Source of the DNA: Tepidimonas sediminis
GTDB lineage: Bacteria; Pseudomonadota; Gammaproteobacteria; Burkholderiales; Burkholderiaceae_C
Assembly (NCBI RefSeq): GCF_007556605.1
Contig: NZ_VJND01000014.1
Span: forward strand, 1-64,000
DNA: 64,000 bases
Direction: 5' to 3'
Position 1 is the first letter of the stretch; each line of letters starts with the position of its first letter. Both the position numbers and the translations under genes were made by a program. A model generated the notes under the pieces. That model was not told where the DNA came from. It was given only the letters and a program-made list of their open reading frames with translations, and did no database searches. Positions 48,880 through 59,230 of the stretch are shown piece after piece.

Positions 48880-49649
48880 CCCTGAACCACGACGTTGCGA
48901 CCCCAACCGCGCGGCGCCACGACGGCCGCGCCGCCGACGAATTGCGCCCGGTGCGCATCACGCGCGGCTACACCGTGCACGCCGAGGGCTCGGTGCTGAT
49001 CGAGTTCGGCCGCACGCGCGTGCTCTGCACCGCCAGCGTCGAGGACAAGGTGCCGCCGCACAAGAAGGGCAGCGGCGAGGGCTGGGTGACGGCCGAATAC
49101 GGCATGCTGCCGCGCGCCACGCACACGCGCAGCGAGCGCGAGGCCGCGCGCGGCAAGCAGAGCGGCCGCACGCAGGAGATCCAGCGCCTGATCGGCCGCG
49201 CCTTGCGCGCGGTGTTCGATCTTTCGGCGCTGGGTGAGCGCACGATCACGCTGGACTGCGACGTGCTGCAGGCCGACGGCGGCACGCGCACCGCGGCCAT
49301 CACCGGCGCCTGGGTGGCGGCGCGCGACGCGGTGCACCAGCTGCTGGCCGAGGGGCGACTGGTGCGCGACCCGATCCTGCACCCGGTGGCGGCGGTGTCG
49401 GTGGGCATCGTCGACGGCCGGCCGGTGCTGGACCTCGACTACGTGGAGGATGCCGCCTGCGCCACCGACATGAACGTCGTCATGACCGGCGCCGGCCACT
49501 TCGTCGAGGTGCAGGGCACCGCCGAGGGGGCGCCGTTCACGCGCGCCGAGCTGGACGCGCTGCTGGGCCTGGCGGAGCATGGCATCCAGCGGCTGATCGC
49601 GCTGCAGCGCGCGGCGCTGGCCGGCGCCGAGGTGGGAGGCGGCGCATGA
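48876..49649 (+). CDS. rph: Ribonuclease PH
   Basis: Phosphorolytic 3' exonuclease that trims tRNA precursors. 257 residues, with about 15 extra at the N-terminus. Motifs: [91 protein letters not shown] and [17 protein letters not shown]. Overlaps the kinase and rdgB genes by 4 bases each. Confidence 0.96.
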   Translation: MTLNHDVATPTARRHDGRAADELRPVRITRGYTVHAEGSVLIEFGRTRVLCTASVEDKVPPHKKGSGEGWVTAEYGMLPRATHTRSEREAARGKQSGRTQEIQRLIGRALRAVFDLSALGERTITLDCDVLQADGGTRTAAITGAWVAARDAVHQLLAEGRLVRDPILHPVAAVSVGIVDGRPVLDLDYVEDAACATDMNVVMTGAGHFVEVQGTAEGAPFTRAELDALLGLAEHGIQRLIALQRAALAGAEVGGGA

Positions 49650-50275
49650 GCCGGGCCGTGCCGCCGCGCCGGCTGGTGCTGGCCTCCAACAACGCCGGCA
49701 AGCTGGCCGAGCTGCAGGCGCTGCTGGCGCCGCTGGCGGTGGAGCTGGTCACGCAGGGCAGCCTCGGCATCCCCGAGGCCGAGGAGCCGCACCGCACCTT
49801 CGTCGAGAACGCCTTGGCCAAGGCGCGCCACGCCGCCGCCGCCAGCGGCCTGCCGGCGCTGGCCGACGATGCCGGGCTGTGCGTGGCGGCCTTCGGCGGC
49901 GAACCCGGGGTGGACACGGCGCACTACTGCACGCGCTTCGGATATCCGAAGAGCGACGCCAACAACGTGCGCGCGCTGCTGGAGCAGATGCGCGACGTCG
50001 AGGACCGCCGCGCCGCGATGGTCAGCACGCTGGTGGCGGTGCGCGCACCCGACGACCCCGAGCCGCTCATCGCCAGCGGCCGCGTCGAGGGCCTGATCGC
50101 GCGCGCGCCGGCCGGTGACGGCGGCTTCGGCTTCGACCCGGTGATGTTCCTGCCGGAATTCGGCTGCACGTTCGCGCAGCTGCCCGCCGACGTGAAGAAC
50201 GCGCACAGCCACCGCGGCCGTGCCGCGCGCGCGATGCTGGCGCTGATGCGGGAGCGCTGGTGGCCGGCCGCATGA
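49646..50275 (+). CDS. rdgB: XTP/dITP diphosphatase (RdgB/HAM1)
   Basis: Removes non-canonical purine nucleotides (dITP, XTP) from the pool. 209 residues. [16 protein letters not shown] binds substrate, [14 protein letters not shown], then [24 protein letters not shown] with the catalytic Asp, and [16 protein letters not shown] overlaps join it to rph and hemW. Confidence 0.95.
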   Translation: MSRAVPPRRLVLASNNAGKLAELQALLAPLAVELVTQGSLGIPEAEEPHRTFVENALAKARHAAAASGLPALADDAGLCVAAFGGEPGVDTAHYCTRFGYPKSDANNVRALLEQMRDVEDRRAAMVSTLVAVRAPDDPEPLIASGRVEGLIARAPAGDGGFGFDPVMFLPEFGCTFAQLPADVKNAHSHRGRAARAMLALMRERWWPAA

Positions 50276-51504
50276 GCACGGCGGGCACGCCGGCTGCGGG
50301 CGAGGTGGCGCTGCACTGGCAGCGCCCCGGGCAGGTGCACCTCGCGCGCCTGCCGCCGCTGGCGCTCTACGTGCACCTGCCGTGGTGCCTGAAGAAGTGT
50401 CCCTACTGCGACTTCAACTCCCATGCCTGGGGAGGGGCGCGTGGGCAGGAGGGTCCGCTGCCGCAGCGCGAGTACGTGCAGGCGTTGCTGGCGGACCTGG
50501 AAGCGAGCCTGCCGCTGGTGTGGGGCCGCCCGGTGGTCAGCGTCTTCCTGGGCGGCGGCACGCCGAGCCTGTTCGAGCCGGACGTGATCGCCGAGCTGAT
50601 CAGCGCCGTGCGCGCGCGCCTGCCGCTCGTGCCCGACGCGGAGATCACGCTGGAGGCCAACCCCGGCACGTTCGAGCGGCAGCGCTTCGCGGCCTTTCGC
50701 GCCGCCGGCGTCACGCGCCTGAGCCTGGGCGTGCAGAGCTTCGACGACCGCATGCTCGCGGCGCTGGGCCGCGTGCACGACGCGGCGCAGGCCCGGGCGG
50801 CGGCCGAGGAGGCCGCGCGCCACTTCGACACCTTCAACCTCGACCTGATGTACGCGCTGCCCGGGCAGACGCTGCCGGATCTGGCGCGCGACCTGCAGCA
50901 GGCGCTGGCGCTCAAGCCGCCGCACCTGTCGGTCTACCACCTGACCATCGAGCCCAACACGGCGTTCGCGCACCGGCCGCCGCCGCTGCCGGACGACGAC
51001 ACCGCCGCCGCCATGCTGGACCTCATCACCGAGCGCACCGAAGCCGCCGGTCTGGCGCGCTACGAGGTCTCGGCCTGCGCGCGGCGCGGCCACCGCTGCG
51101 TGCACAACCTGAACTACTGGACGTTCGGCGACTACCTCGGCATCGGCGCCGGCGCGCACGGCAAACTCAGCTTTGCGCAGCGCATCGTGCGCCAGGTGCG
51201 CTGGCGCGAGCCGCGGCGCTACATGGAGCAGGCACGCGCCGGCCAGCCGGTGGCCCAGGAGCACGAGGTAGCCGCGCGCGACCTGCCGTTCGAGTTCATG
51301 TTGAACGCCCTGCGGCTGCGCGAGGGGTTCGATGCGCGGCTGTTCAGTGAACGCACCGGCTTGCCGATATCGGCGGTATCGGCGACGATCGAGGCCGCGC
51401 GCGCGCGCGGCTGGCTCGTCGTCGGTGAGGACGGCCGCATCGCCCCGACGGCGCGCGGCTTCGACTGGTTGAGCGACCTGCAGGCCCTGTTTCTGCCAGA
51501 CTAG
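50272..51504 (+). CDS. hemW: HemW, radical SAM haem chaperone-like protein
   Basis: 410 residues. Radical SAM cluster CLKKCPYC (CxxxCxxC), GGGTPSLF for AdoMet, NLDLMYALPGQT, and the HemW hallmark HNLNYW, which separates it from coproporphyrinogen dehydrogenase HemN. A C-terminal HemN_C domain follows (LPFEFMLNALRLREGFD). HemW binds haem and delivers it to respiratory proteins. Start ATG 50272 overlaps the rdgB stop; ATG 50260 is in frame upstream. Confidence 0.93.
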   Translation: MSTAGTPAAGEVALHWQRPGQVHLARLPPLALYVHLPWCLKKCPYCDFNSHAWGGARGQEGPLPQREYVQALLADLEASLPLVWGRPVVSVFLGGGTPSLFEPDVIAELISAVRARLPLVPDAEITLEANPGTFERQRFAAFRAAGVTRLSLGVQSFDDRMLAALGRVHDAAQARAAAEEAARHFDTFNLDLMYALPGQTLPDLARDLQQALALKPPHLSVYHLTIEPNTAFAHRPPPLPDDDTAAAMLDLITERTEAAGLARYEVSACARRGHRCVHNLNYWTFGDYLGIGAGAHGKLSFAQRIVRQVRWREPRRYMEQARAGQPVAQEHEVAARDLPFEFMLNALRLREGFDARLFSERTGLPISAVSATIEAARARGWLVVGEDGRIAPTARGFDWLSDLQALFLPD

Positions 51505-51548
51505 CCGCGTCGGCGGGGGCCGGGGCGCCCACGCGTGGAGGGTGCACC

Positions 51549-52238
51549 ATGCTGGCCATCTACGGCACCTCCGGCCTGATCTACCGCGGCGCCATCGAGG
51601 ATCTGCGGCGCGTGCTGCCGACCCTTCGCAGCGCCCGCACGCGCGCGCTGGCGGTGGAAGTCGACCGGCCCGACTTCGCCGACAGCGGCTGGCAGCCGGA
51701 TCGCGTCGGCCGCCACGCCGGCGGCGGCCCGACGCTGCCGCGTCCGGCGGCGGTGGCGGTGCAGGCCTACGGCGAGGTCCAGCACCCGGCGCCGACGCGT
51801 CACCCGCTGGAGCGCGTGAGCGACGTCATGACCCCGACGGTCGTCAGCGTCGGCCAGGACGAGACGCTGCAGCAGGCGTGGCAGACGTTGGAGGCGCGCG
51901 GGCTTGGCCAGGCGCCGGTGGTGGCGGCAGGGGGGGCGCTGGTGGGGTTGCTGACCCGTGCCGAGCTGCTGCGCGCCGACCGCCTGCCGCGGCCGGACGA
52001 GCATCCGCTGGTGTGGCGCGCGTTTCTGGCGCAGCCGGTCGCGGCGGTGATGGTCTCGCCGGTACCGGCCGTGGAGCCGGACATGCCCCTGCGGCGGCTG
52101 GCGCTGCTGCTGCTGGAGACCGGGCTGCCCGGGGTGCCGGTGGTGCGGGCGGATGGGGCGCTTGGCGGCTTCGTCTCGCGCACCGACGTGCTCAAGGCCA
52201 TCGTGCACGATCCGCCGCTGGATCTGTGGGCCGGCTGA
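51549..52238 (+). CDS. CBS-domain protein
   Basis: 229 residues. An N-terminal part of about 85 residues (MLAIYGTSGLIYRGAIEDLRRV) is followed by two CBS repeats: VSDVMTPTVVSVGQDETLQQAWQTL and VAAVMVSPVPAVEPDMPLRRLALLL, each ending in PVV and a GxVxRxDxL-type strand. CBS pairs usually bind adenine nucleotides or AdoMet. The regulated target is unknown. GGAGGG precedes ATG 51549. Confidence 0.85.
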   Translation: MLAIYGTSGLIYRGAIEDLRRVLPTLRSARTRALAVEVDRPDFADSGWQPDRVGRHAGGGPTLPRPAAVAVQAYGEVQHPAPTRHPLERVSDVMTPTVVSVGQDETLQQAWQTLEARGLGQAPVVAAGGALVGLLTRAELLRADRLPRPDEHPLVWRAFLAQPVAAVMVSPVPAVEPDMPLRRLALLLLETGLPGVPVVRADGALGGFVSRTDVLKAIVHDPPLDLWAG

Positions 52239-52290
52239 GCGACAATAGCCCATCCGGGCGCCCCGCCGGGGCGGCCCGATACCGTCCACC

Positions 52291-52312
52291 GCGCCGCCGT
52301 CAGCGGCGGCGC
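52291..52312 (+). other. Perfect 9-bp hairpin in the leader of the DUF349 gene
   Basis: GCGCCGCCG and CGGCGGCGC flank a TCAG loop, ending 15 bases before GTG 52328. A second smaller hairpin (CGCCCC/GGGGCG) lies just upstream. No Shine-Dalgarno sequence is visible after it. Could mask or pace translation initiation. Confidence 0.45.
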
Positions 52313-52327
52313 TGCTTCGATCGCGCC

Positions 52328-54820
52328 GTGAACACGTCCCCATCCAACACCGTTGCCGAACTCGATGCCGCCACCGGCGGCGCGTTCAGCGCCCCCACGC
52401 CGGGCGAGCGTGCCGCGCGCCTGCGCACTTGGCTGGCCGGCGAGCCACCGCTGGAGCTGCTGCGCGCCGTCTACCGCGAGCTGGCCCCGCGCGACAAGGG
52501 CGCAGCCAAGCTGGTCAAGGAGCGGCTGGAGGAGTGCAAGCGCGCCCGGGCGCAGGACGAGGCCGCCGCCGAGTGGGCCGCGCGCGCCGAGGCGCTGCTG
52601 GCGCAGGCGCGGCTGCCGCTGGCCGATGCGCTGGCCTGGGAGCGTGACGCCGCCAAGGCCGGCGCCCCGCTGTCGCGCGAGCCGCTGGCCACGTGGCGCC
52701 AGCGCCTGGCCGAGCGCGCGCGCGCGGTGGAGGAGCTGACCACGCGCGTGCAGGTCGAGCGCGAGGCCGCCAGCCTGCTGGTGCAACGCATCGACATGCT
52801 GTCCACGCGGCCGATCGCCGAGGCCGAGGCCGCGCACGAGACGCTGGCGCGCGACGTCGCGCAGTGGCAGGCGCGCGCCGAGGCGCTGGCGGCGGCGCCG
52901 GCGGCCGCCGATCTGGAGCCGCGCCACGCCGCCCAGCTGCAGGCCGCGCGCCAGCAGGTCGGCGCGGTGTGGCAGGCGTTCGACGCCGCGCTGGCACAGG
53001 CGCGCCGCGCGCGCGACGACGCGCAGGCCGCCCTGCCGGGGGTGCCGCTGTGGGACGACGAGCTGCGTGCGCTGCGCGGCGAGGCCGTGGCCGCCGCGCC
53101 GGCGGCCGTGCCCAAGGCGGTGCAGGCACTGGCGCAAGCCGAGCTGCTGCCCAAGGTCGAGGCCCTGGAGCGCGAGCTGGCCGAGGGGCACACCAAGGCG
53201 ATGGTGCGGCTGGCCGGCGAGCTGCGCCACCTGGTCAAGCAGCACGGGCGCCACGCCGGCCCCGACATCGAGGCGCGCGCGCAGGCGGCGCTGGCCAAGG
53301 CCAAGGAGCTGGAGGACTGGGCGCGCTGGCGCGCCGACCAGCTGCGCGAGGAGCTGCTGGCCAAGGCCGAGGCGCTGACCCAGGGCGAGGAAACCCAGCG
53401 CCCCAAGGGCCGCGCGCTGCAGGAGGCGATTCGCCAGCTGCGCGAACAGTGGCGCGCCGTCGACCAGGGCGGGGTGCCGCCCAACCAGTCGCTGTGGAAG
53501 CGCTTCGATGCCGCCTGCAACCGTGCGCACGAGGCGCTGCAGGCCTGGCGCGAGGAGCTCAAGGCGCAGCACGAGGCCGCGCAGGCCGCGCGTCGCGCGC
53601 TGATCGAGGAGGTGCGCGCATGGACGGCGGCGCACGCCGAGGACGAGGACTGGAAGGCGCAGCTGCGCGACCTGCACGCGCTGGCCGAGCGCTGGCGCCA
53701 CGCCGGCCACGTCGGCGAGAAGGCGTTCGCCGAGCTGCAGGCGCAGTGGAAGGAGGCGATGGCGGCGGCGCACGCACGGCTGGAAGCCGCGCAGGCCGAC
53801 AGCGTGCAGCGTCGCCAGGCATTGATCGCCGAGGCGCAGGCGCTGGCGGCCGAGCCGCGCGTGCGGCTGGAGGCGGTGCGCGCGCTGCAGCAGCGCTGGC
53901 AGGAGGAGGCGCAGCGCGTGCCGCTGGAGCGGCGCAAGGAACAGAAGCTCTGGGAGGCGTTCCGTGCGCCGCTGGACGAAGCCTTCGCGCGCCGGCAGGC
54001 CGAGCGCGCGCAGCAGCAGGCGGCGCTGTCGGCGCACGACGCCGCCGTCGTCGAGGCAGCGCGGGCGCTGGAGCAGGCGTGCGCCGAGGAGGATGTGTCG
54101 GCCATCCGCGCCGCGATGGAGGCGCTGCGCCGCGCCGTCGAGCAGCCGCCCGCACCGGCGAACGAGGCGGCGGAGCCGGCGCCGCAGGCCGCGGCGTCCG
54201 CCCCCGCAGCCGAGTCGCCGGCGCGGCCACTGGTGGCGCGGCGCGGCGATGACCGGCCGGGCGCGGCACCGGCCGCGGCTCCGGTGCCGGGACGCCCGCG
54301 CGCCGGTGCACCCGCCGCGCGGCGGGGCGAAGGAGGCGAGCGTGGGTCGGCGCGGCCGCGGCTGGGGGATGCCGCCTTCCGCGCCCAGCGCCAGGCGCTG
54401 CAGCTGGCCGAGACGAAGCTGCGCGAGCTGGCCGCGCGCGCCCAGGGGCAGGCGGTGGCCGCGCTGCTGCAGGCGTGGGCCGGGCGCGACGCCCAGGCGC
54501 TGCCGGCGGCGGCCCAGCCGGGCCGCGCGGCGGCGGCTGCGCGCGCGCTGTGGGCGCGCGCGCTGGCCGAGGCGCCCGGTGCCGACACCGCGGCGGCCGA
54601 CGAGGCGTTGCTGCGGCTGGAGATCGCCGCCGACCTGCCGACGCCGGCCGAGCACCAGGAGGCGCGCCGGCGCCTGCAGCTGCAGCTGCTGACGCGGCGC
54701 CACGAGCCGGGGCCGGCGGAAACCTGGGCGCAAGACGTGGCGCGCGTGCTGGCCACGGCGCACGACGAGGCGCGCGCGCGCCGGCTGCAGGCTGCGCTCA
54801 GGGTGCTGCTGCGTCGCTGA
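52328..54820 (+). CDS. DUF349 repeat protein
   Basis: 830 residues, strongly Ala/Arg/Glu-rich and predicted almost wholly helical. Several DUF349 repeats are visible through their W-x6-F pattern, such as LREQWRAVDQGGVPPNQSLWKRFDAAC, LAERWRHAGHVGEKAFAELQAQWKEA and LQQRWQEEAQRVPLERRKEQKLWEAF. A Pro/Ala-rich linker (about residues 600-670) precedes a C-terminal helical domain. Proteins of this family may bind RNA or ribosomes; function here is unknown. GTG 52328 is the only plausible start. The last 23 bases overlap the convergent mtfA. Confidence 0.82.
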   Translation: MNTSPSNTVAELDAATGGAFSAPTPGERAARLRTWLAGEPPLELLRAVYRELAPRDKGAAKLVKERLEECKRARAQDEAAAEWAARAEALLAQARLPLADALAWERDAAKAGAPLSREPLATWRQRLAERARAVEELTTRVQVEREAASLLVQRIDMLSTRPIAEAEAAHETLARDVAQWQARAEALAAAPAAADLEPRHAAQLQAARQQVGAVWQAFDAALAQARRARDDAQAALPGVPLWDDELRALRGEAVAAAPAAVPKAVQALAQAELLPKVEALERELAEGHTKAMVRLAGELRHLVKQHGRHAGPDIEARAQAALAKAKELEDWARWRADQLREELLAKAEALTQGEETQRPKGRALQEAIRQLREQWRAVDQGGVPPNQSLWKRFDAACNRAHEALQAWREELKAQHEAAQAARRALIEEVRAWTAAHAEDEDWKAQLRDLHALAERWRHAGHVGEKAFAELQAQWKEAMAAAHARLEAAQADSVQRRQALIAEAQALAAEPRVRLEAVRALQQRWQEEAQRVPLERRKEQKLWEAFRAPLDEAFARRQAERAQQQAALSAHDAAVVEAARALEQACAEEDVSAIRAAMEALRRAVEQPPAPANEAAEPAPQAAASAPAAESPARPLVARRGDDRPGAAPAAAPVPGRPRAGAPAARRGEGGERGSARPRLGDAAFRAQRQALQLAETKLRELAARAQGQAVAALLQAWAGRDAQALPAAAQPGRAAAAARALWARALAEAPGADTAAADEALLRLEIAADLPTPAEHQEARRRLQLQLLTRRHEPGPAETWAQDVARVLATAHDEARARRLQAALRVLLRR

Positions 54821-55694
54821 CCGCCGCCGGCAGCGCCGCGGCGCTGGCGGGCGCCTGCGGGTGCGCGAACAGCGCATCCAGCAGCGCCGTCCAGCGCGGG
54901 TGCTCGGCCGCCAGCCGCGCGCGGTCCACGCAATGGGCCTCGCACGAGACGGCGAAGAATTCCGCCGGAGACTGCGCGGCGTAGGCGTCCAGCCACGGCG
55001 CCGGGCCGCCGAAGTGCTCGTGCATGACGACACGGCGGCGATGCGTCTCGTAGGCTGCCTGCAGCGTCTGCCGCCACAGGGCGTGCGCCGCGCGCGCCTG
55101 CAGCCCGAGCCAGCCGTCCGGCAGCCGCGGGCAGCCGTCCGCCGGCTGTCCCAGCGGCTTGCCGTGCATGTCGATGGCGTGGGCGAATTCGTGGATCACC
55201 AGGTTGTGACCGACGCCCTGGCCATCCGGAGCGCCCAGCACGCGCGGCCAAGCCAGCACGATCGGTCCCCCCTGCATCGCCTCGCCGGCCAGCTCCTCGT
55301 CGTACTCGTGCACGATGCCGGCTTCGTCGGTGACGCGTCGCGGCGCGCGTACCTCGTGCGGGTGCAGGATGATGCCGACGAAACCGTCGTACCAGGCCAG
55401 CGCCGGCAGCCCCCGATGCCGCAGCGGCAGGCAGGCCTGCGCCGCCACCAGCAGCGCCTTGAAATCGTCGATCACCAGTCCGTGCGCGCCGCTGAAGCGC
55501 TTGCGCGCCAGGAACGCGGCCGCCAGTGCGCGCAGCCGCTGGCGCTCGGCCTCGCTCAGATCCTGCAGCAGCGGCAGCGCCGCCACCACGCGCTCCCACA
55601 GCGCCTGCGGGATGGCGGCCGGATCGCCACGGCGCAGGCGCCAGCGCCGCCATGCGGTGCGCCACAGACGCCGCAGCCGTTCGCCCAGCGCCAT
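54798..55694 (-). CDS. mtfA: MtfA-family zinc peptidase (M90)
   Basis: 298 residues. Zinc motif HEFAHAIDM (HExxH) with a downstream Glu in EFFAVSCEAHC, matching the gluzincin-like M90 family. E. coli MtfA binds the repressor Mlc and so affects glucose uptake; the target here is unknown. Family segments FLARKRFSGAHGL and YDGFVGIILHPHEV are present. ATG 55694 is just after the lpxH stop. Converges on, and overlaps, the DUF349 gene. Confidence 0.9.
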   Translation of the reverse strand: MALGERLRRLWRTAWRRWRLRRGDPAAIPQALWERVVAALPLLQDLSEAERQRLRALAAAFLARKRFSGAHGLVIDDFKALLVAAQACLPLRHRGLPALAWYDGFVGIILHPHEVRAPRRVTDEAGIVHEYDEELAGEAMQGGPIVLAWPRVLGAPDGQGVGHNLVIHEFAHAIDMHGKPLGQPADGCPRLPDGWLGLQARAAHALWRQTLQAAYETHRRRVVMHEHFGGPAPWLDAYAAQSPAEFFAVSCEAHCVDRARLAAEHPRWTALLDALFAHPQAPASAAALPAAVSDAAAP

Positions 55695-55701
55695 GGCGGC
55701 T

Positions 55702-56517
55702 TCAGTCCCCCGGGGCGGCCAGCCGCCAGCCACCGCCCGGCTGCAGCTGCAGGATCCGCAGCCGCGGCGGCTGCGCACGGGCGTCCCAGTCGCTCAGCAC
55801 CAGCCGCGGCGCTCCGCCGGGCATCCGGTGCACGGCCGGGCGGTGCGTGTGGCCGTGGATGACGCCGTCGGCGCGCGCGGCCTGGCGCGCCTGCTCCACC
55901 ACCGCCGGCTCGACGTCGGCCAGCCCGAGCCCCTGCCGCAGGCGCTGCGCCTGGTGGCGCTGACTCTGCGCGCGCAGCGCGCGCGCCCGCTGCAGCCGCT
56001 CCTGCAGCGGCAGCGCGAGGAACGCCGCCTGCCACGCCGGTGAACGCACGTCGGCGCGAAAGCGCTGGTAGTCCGTGTCGCCGGTGCACCAGGCGTCGCC
56101 GTGCGCCAGCAGCCAGCGCCAGCCGCCCCAGTCCAGCACCGCAGTGTCCGGCAGCAGGGCTGCGCCGCTGGCGGCGGCAAACCGCGGGCCGAGCAGGAAG
56201 TCGCGGTTGCCGTGCATCAGCCACAGGGGCCGCTGTGCCGCCGCTGCACGCAGAGCGGCGGCGACGCTGCGCGCCAGCGCCGCCTCCGGGCTGCTCGCCT
56301 CGTCCAGCAGGTCGTCACCGACCCAGACCTCGAACAGGTCGCCCAGGATCAGCAGGCCGTCGAACGGGGCGCGTCGCAGGTGGTCCAGGAACGCCCGCGC
56401 GGTGGCCTCGTCGCCGGGCTGCAGGTGCAGGTCGGCGATGCAGTCCAGCCGCTGCGCCCCGCTCGGTGGCGTCACCGTGGCGGCTGCGGCGGCCGGCGGC
56501 ACGGCATCCCCGGTCAC
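55702..56517 (-). CDS. lpxH: UDP-2,3-diacylglucosamine diphosphatase
   Basis: Lipid A pathway enzyme that cleaves UDP-diacylglucosamine to lipid X and UMP. 271 residues. Calcineurin-type metal motifs: [34 protein letters not shown] and [13 protein letters not shown] 56517 overlaps the cyclophilin stop (GTGA), giving a 17-residue Ala-rich lead before the fold; GTG 56475 is a shorter alternative. Confidence 0.93.
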   Translation of the reverse strand: MTGDAVPPAAAAATVTPPSGAQRLDCIADLHLQPGDEATARAFLDHLRRAPFDGLLILGDLFEVWVGDDLLDEASSPEAALARSVAAALRAAAAQRPLWLMHGNRDFLLGPRFAAASGAALLPDTAVLDWGGWRWLLAHGDAWCTGDTDYQRFRADVRSPAWQAAFLALPLQERLQRARALRAQSQRHQAQRLRQGLGLADVEPAVVEQARQAARADGVIHGHTHRPAVHRMPGGAPRLVLSDWDARAQPPRLRILQLQPGGGWRLAAPGD

Positions 56518-57155
56518 GGCTGCACGATCACCGCCTTGGTGATGACGACGTCCTCCAGCGGCACGTCGTCGTGGAAGCCGCGCCGGCCGGTGCGCACCTG
56601 GCGGATCGCGTCGACCACCTCGGTGCCCTTGACGACGCGGCCGAATACCGCGTAGCCCCAGCCCTGCAGGGTCGGTGCGGTGTGGTTGAGGAAATCGTTG
56701 TCCGCGACGTTGATGAAGAACTGCGCGGTGGCCGAGTGCGGGGCCTGCGTGCGCGCCATCGCGATGGTGTAGCGCTCGTTCTTGAGGCCGTTGGCGGCCT
56801 CGTTCTCGATCGGGGCGCGCGTGGCCTTTTGCTTCATGCCGGGCTCGAAGCCGCCGCCCTGGATCATGAAGCCGTCGATGACGCGGTGGAAGATCGTGCC
56901 GTCGTAGTGGCCGTCGCGCACGTAGGCAAGGAAGTTCTCCACCGTCTTGGGCGCCTTGGTGGCGTCCAGCTCCAGGGTGATGACGCCGCGGCCGGCGATG
57001 TGCAGTTCGACTTGGGGGTTCACGCTTCGGGCTCCGGTTGGGGCGCTGGCGGCCTTGGGGGCCGCGCGCGCCGGGGTGGTGCCGGCCTGCGCGCGCACCA
57101 GCGGCGCGGCACAGGCCAGCAGCAAGGCTGACAGCAGGAGGCGACGGTCGGGCAT
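56514..57155 (-). CDS. Periplasmic peptidyl-prolyl isomerase, cyclophilin type
   Basis: 213 residues. Signal peptide ([19 protein letters not shown]), then a Pro/Ala linker and a bacterial cyclophilin domain: [36 protein letters not shown] and [13 protein letters not shown]. It helps fold exported proteins. Related genomes often have two tandem cyclophilins (ppiA, ppiB) before lpxH; only this one is present. Overlaps lpxH by 4 bases. Confidence 0.92.
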   Translation of the reverse strand: MPDRRLLLSALLLACAAPLVRAQAGTTPARAAPKAASAPTGARSVNPQVELHIAGRGVITLELDATKAPKTVENFLAYVRDGHYDGTIFHRVIDGFMIQGGGFEPGMKQKATRAPIENEAANGLKNERYTIAMARTQAPHSATAQFFINVADNDFLNHTAPTLQGWGYAVFGRVVKGTEVVDAIRQVRTGRRGFHDDVPLEDVVITKAVIVQP

Positions 57156-57187
57156 GGCCAGGGTCGATCCGAGTGAGGGTGAGCGCC

Positions 57188-57769
57188 TCAGCGCCCGGTG
57201 GATTGCAGCAGCTGGCGCAGCGCGGCGGCGCGCTCGGGCAGACCGGGCTGGTCGGGCTGCAGCGCCAGCGCCCGCTGCCAGTGCCCCAGCGCCAGCTGGG
57301 CGTAGACGTCACCCAGGTTGCGGTGCGCCGTGGCGTAATCGGGGTGCGCGCGCAGCGCCGCTTCCAGCGCCATGCGCGCCTCGCCCAGCCGGCCGGCGGC
57401 CGCGTGCAGCACCGCCAGGTTGTTGTACGGCTCGGGCAGCTCGGGGTACTCGCGCGTCAGCTGCTCGTAGGTGGCCTGCGCGGCGGCGGCATCCCCCGCG
57501 CGCGCCTGCGCCACCCCCAGCAGCAGCCGCGCCCGCGCGTCGGCGGGGTGGTCCTGCAGCCAGCCCTGCAGCGCCTGCAGCGCCAGCGTGGCCTGCCCGG
57601 CGGCCAGCTGGCGCTGCGCCTGGGCGAGCAACGCCTCGCCATCCTGCCCCGGCTGCGCCCACGCCAGCCACGGCGCCAGCAGCAGCGCCAGCCACGCGGC
57701 ACGTGCGCGGCGACGCGCCTGGGCGCGTGGCGAGGGCAGGGTGGCAGCGGGGGCGAAACGGCAGGACAT
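57188..57769 (-). CDS. Exported TPR-repeat protein
   Basis: 193 residues. Arg-rich N-terminus with a hydrophobic export signal ending AWAQ, then about four tetratricopeptide-like helix pairs ([78 protein letters not shown]). Such repeats mediate protein binding; the partner is unknown. Divergent from cysS and upstream of the cyclophilin gene by 32 bases. Confidence 0.83.
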   Translation of the reverse strand: MSCRFAPAATLPSPRAQARRRARAAWLALLLAPWLAWAQPGQDGEALLAQAQRQLAAGQATLALQALQGWLQDHPADARARLLLGVAQARAGDAAAAQATYEQLTREYPELPEPYNNLAVLHAAAGRLGEARMALEAALRAHPDYATAHRNLGDVYAQLALGHWQRALALQPDQPGLPERAAALRQLLQSTGR

Positions 57770-57788
57770 CGGGACGGGACGGGCGGTG

Positions 57789-57818
57789 CACAATACGCGC
57801 CTTTGCGGACCGATTGTA
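57789..57818. promoter_or_regulatory. Divergent promoter region of the TPR gene and cysS
   Basis: CACAAT on the plus strand (57789-57794) and TACAAT on the minus strand (57813-57818) face opposite ways in the 84-base gap. They are the likely -10 elements of cysS and the TPR gene, with leaders of roughly 50 and 37 bases. No -35 boxes are clear. Confidence 0.35.
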
Positions 57819-57853
57819 GAGCCCGGTGCCCTGGTGCGCCGCGCCCCCTTTCC

Positions 57854-59230
57854 ATGACCCTGCGCATCCACAACACCCTGACCCGACGCCTGGAGCCGTT
57901 CGCGCCGCTGGAGCCCGGCCACGTGCGCATGTACGTGTGCGGCATGACGGTGTACGACCTGTGCCACCTCGGCCATGCGCGCTCGATGGTGGCGTTCGAC
58001 GTCGTGCAGCGCTGGCTCAAGGCCAGCGGCTGGCGCGTCACCTACGTGCGCAACATCACCGACATCGACGACAAGATCATCGCCCGCGCGCTGAAGAACG
58101 GCGAGACGATCCGCGCGCTGACCGACCGCATGATCGCCGCGATGCACGAGGACGCCGATGCGCTGGGCATCGAGCGGCCGACGCACGAGCCGCGCGCCAC
58201 CGACTACGTGCCGCAGATGCTGGACCTGATCGGCCGGCTGGAGGCGCGCGGTCACGCCTACCGCAGCGCCGACGGCGATGTCAACTACGCGGTGCGCTCC
58301 TTCCCCGGCTACGGCAAGCTGTCAGGCAAGAGCCTGGAGGAGCTGCGCGCCGGCGAGCGCGTCGGGGTGGACGCCACCAAGCGCGATCCCCTCGACTTCG
58401 TGCTGTGGAAGGCCGCCAAGCCGGGCGAGCCGCCCGAGGCGCAGTGGGACAGCCCGTTCGGCCGCGGCCGGCCCGGCTGGCACATCGAATGCTCGGCGAT
58501 GAGCTGCGCGCTGCTGGGCGACAGCTTCGACATCCACGGCGGCGGCGCCGACCTGCAGTTCCCGCACCACGAGAACGAGATCGCGCAGAGCGAGGCCGCC
58601 ACCGGCCAGCCGCTGGCGCGCATCTGGATGCACAACGGCTTCGTGCGCGTTGACGGCGAGAAGATGTCCAAGAGCCTGGGCAACTTCTTCACCATCCGCG
58701 AGGTGCTGGCGCGCTACGACGCCGAGACGGTGCGCTTCTTCATCGTGCGCGCGCACTACCGCAGCCCGCTGAACTACGGCGACCAGCATCTGGACGACGC
58801 GCGCGCGGCGCTCAAGCGCCTCTACACGGCGCTGGCGGCGGTGCCGCCGGCCGACGTCGGCGCGATCGACTGGGACGGCCCGTGGGCGGCGCGCTTCAAG
58901 GCGGCGATGGACGAGGACTTCGGCACCCCCGAGGCGGTGGCGGTGCTGTTCGAGCTGGCCGCCGAGGTCAACCGCACGCGCGACGCGCGCCTGAGCGGCC
59001 TGCTGCGTGCGCTGGGCGGCGTGCTCGGCCTGCTGCAGCAGGAACCCCAGGCCTTTTTGCGTGCCGGCGCGGGGCTGGACGAGGCCACGATCGAGGCGCG
59101 CATCGCCGAGCGCGCCGCGGCCAAGGCGGCGCGCGACTGGGCCACCGCCGACCGCATCCGCGCCGAACTGGCCGCCCAGGGCATCGTGCTGAAGGACGGC
59201 CCCGGCGGCACCACGTGGGAACGCGCATGA
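57854..59230 (+). CDS. cysS: Cysteinyl-tRNA synthetase
   Basis: 458 residues. Zinc Cys in [13 protein letters not shown] variant CHLGHAR, second zinc site WHIECSAM with [18 protein letters not shown], and KMSKSLGN. All ligands and catalytic motifs are present. The C-terminal helical anticodon region ends GTTWERA. ATG 57854 has no Shine-Dalgarno sequence. alkA overlaps by 4 bases. Confidence 0.96.
   Translation: MTLRIHNTLTRRLEPFAPLEPGHVRMYVCGMTVYDLCHLGHARSMVAFDVVQRWLKASGWRVTYVRNITDIDDKIIARALKNGETIRALTDRMIAAMHEDADALGIERPTHEPRATDYVPQMLDLIGRLEARGHAYRSADGDVNYAVRSFPGYGKLSGKSLEELRAGERVGVDATKRDPLDFVLWKAAKPGEPPEAQWDSPFGRGRPGWHIECSAMSCALLGDSFDIHGGGADLQFPHHENEIAQSEAATGQPLARIWMHNGFVRVDGEKMSKSLGNFFTIREVLARYDAETVRFFIVRAHYRSPLNYGDQHLDDARAALKRLYTALAAVPPADVGAIDWDGPWAARFKAAMDEDFGTPEAVAVLFELAAEVNRTRDARLSGLLRALGGVLGLLQQEPQAFLRAGAGLDEATIEARIAERAAAKAARDWATADRIRAELAAQGIVLKDGPGGTTWERA

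Noticed and set aside
51800-55033. A 1077-codon open frame on the minus strand opposite the DUF349 and CBS genes
   Set aside because: Low-complexity Arg/Leu/Gln sequence with no recognisable motifs; the plus-strand frames encode CBS and DUF349 domains.
52471-55665. A 1064-codon Ser/Ala/Cys-rich open frame on the minus strand
   Set aside because: Shadow of the DUF349 gene and of mtfA in another frame; the mtfA frame carries HExxH and this one has no fold.
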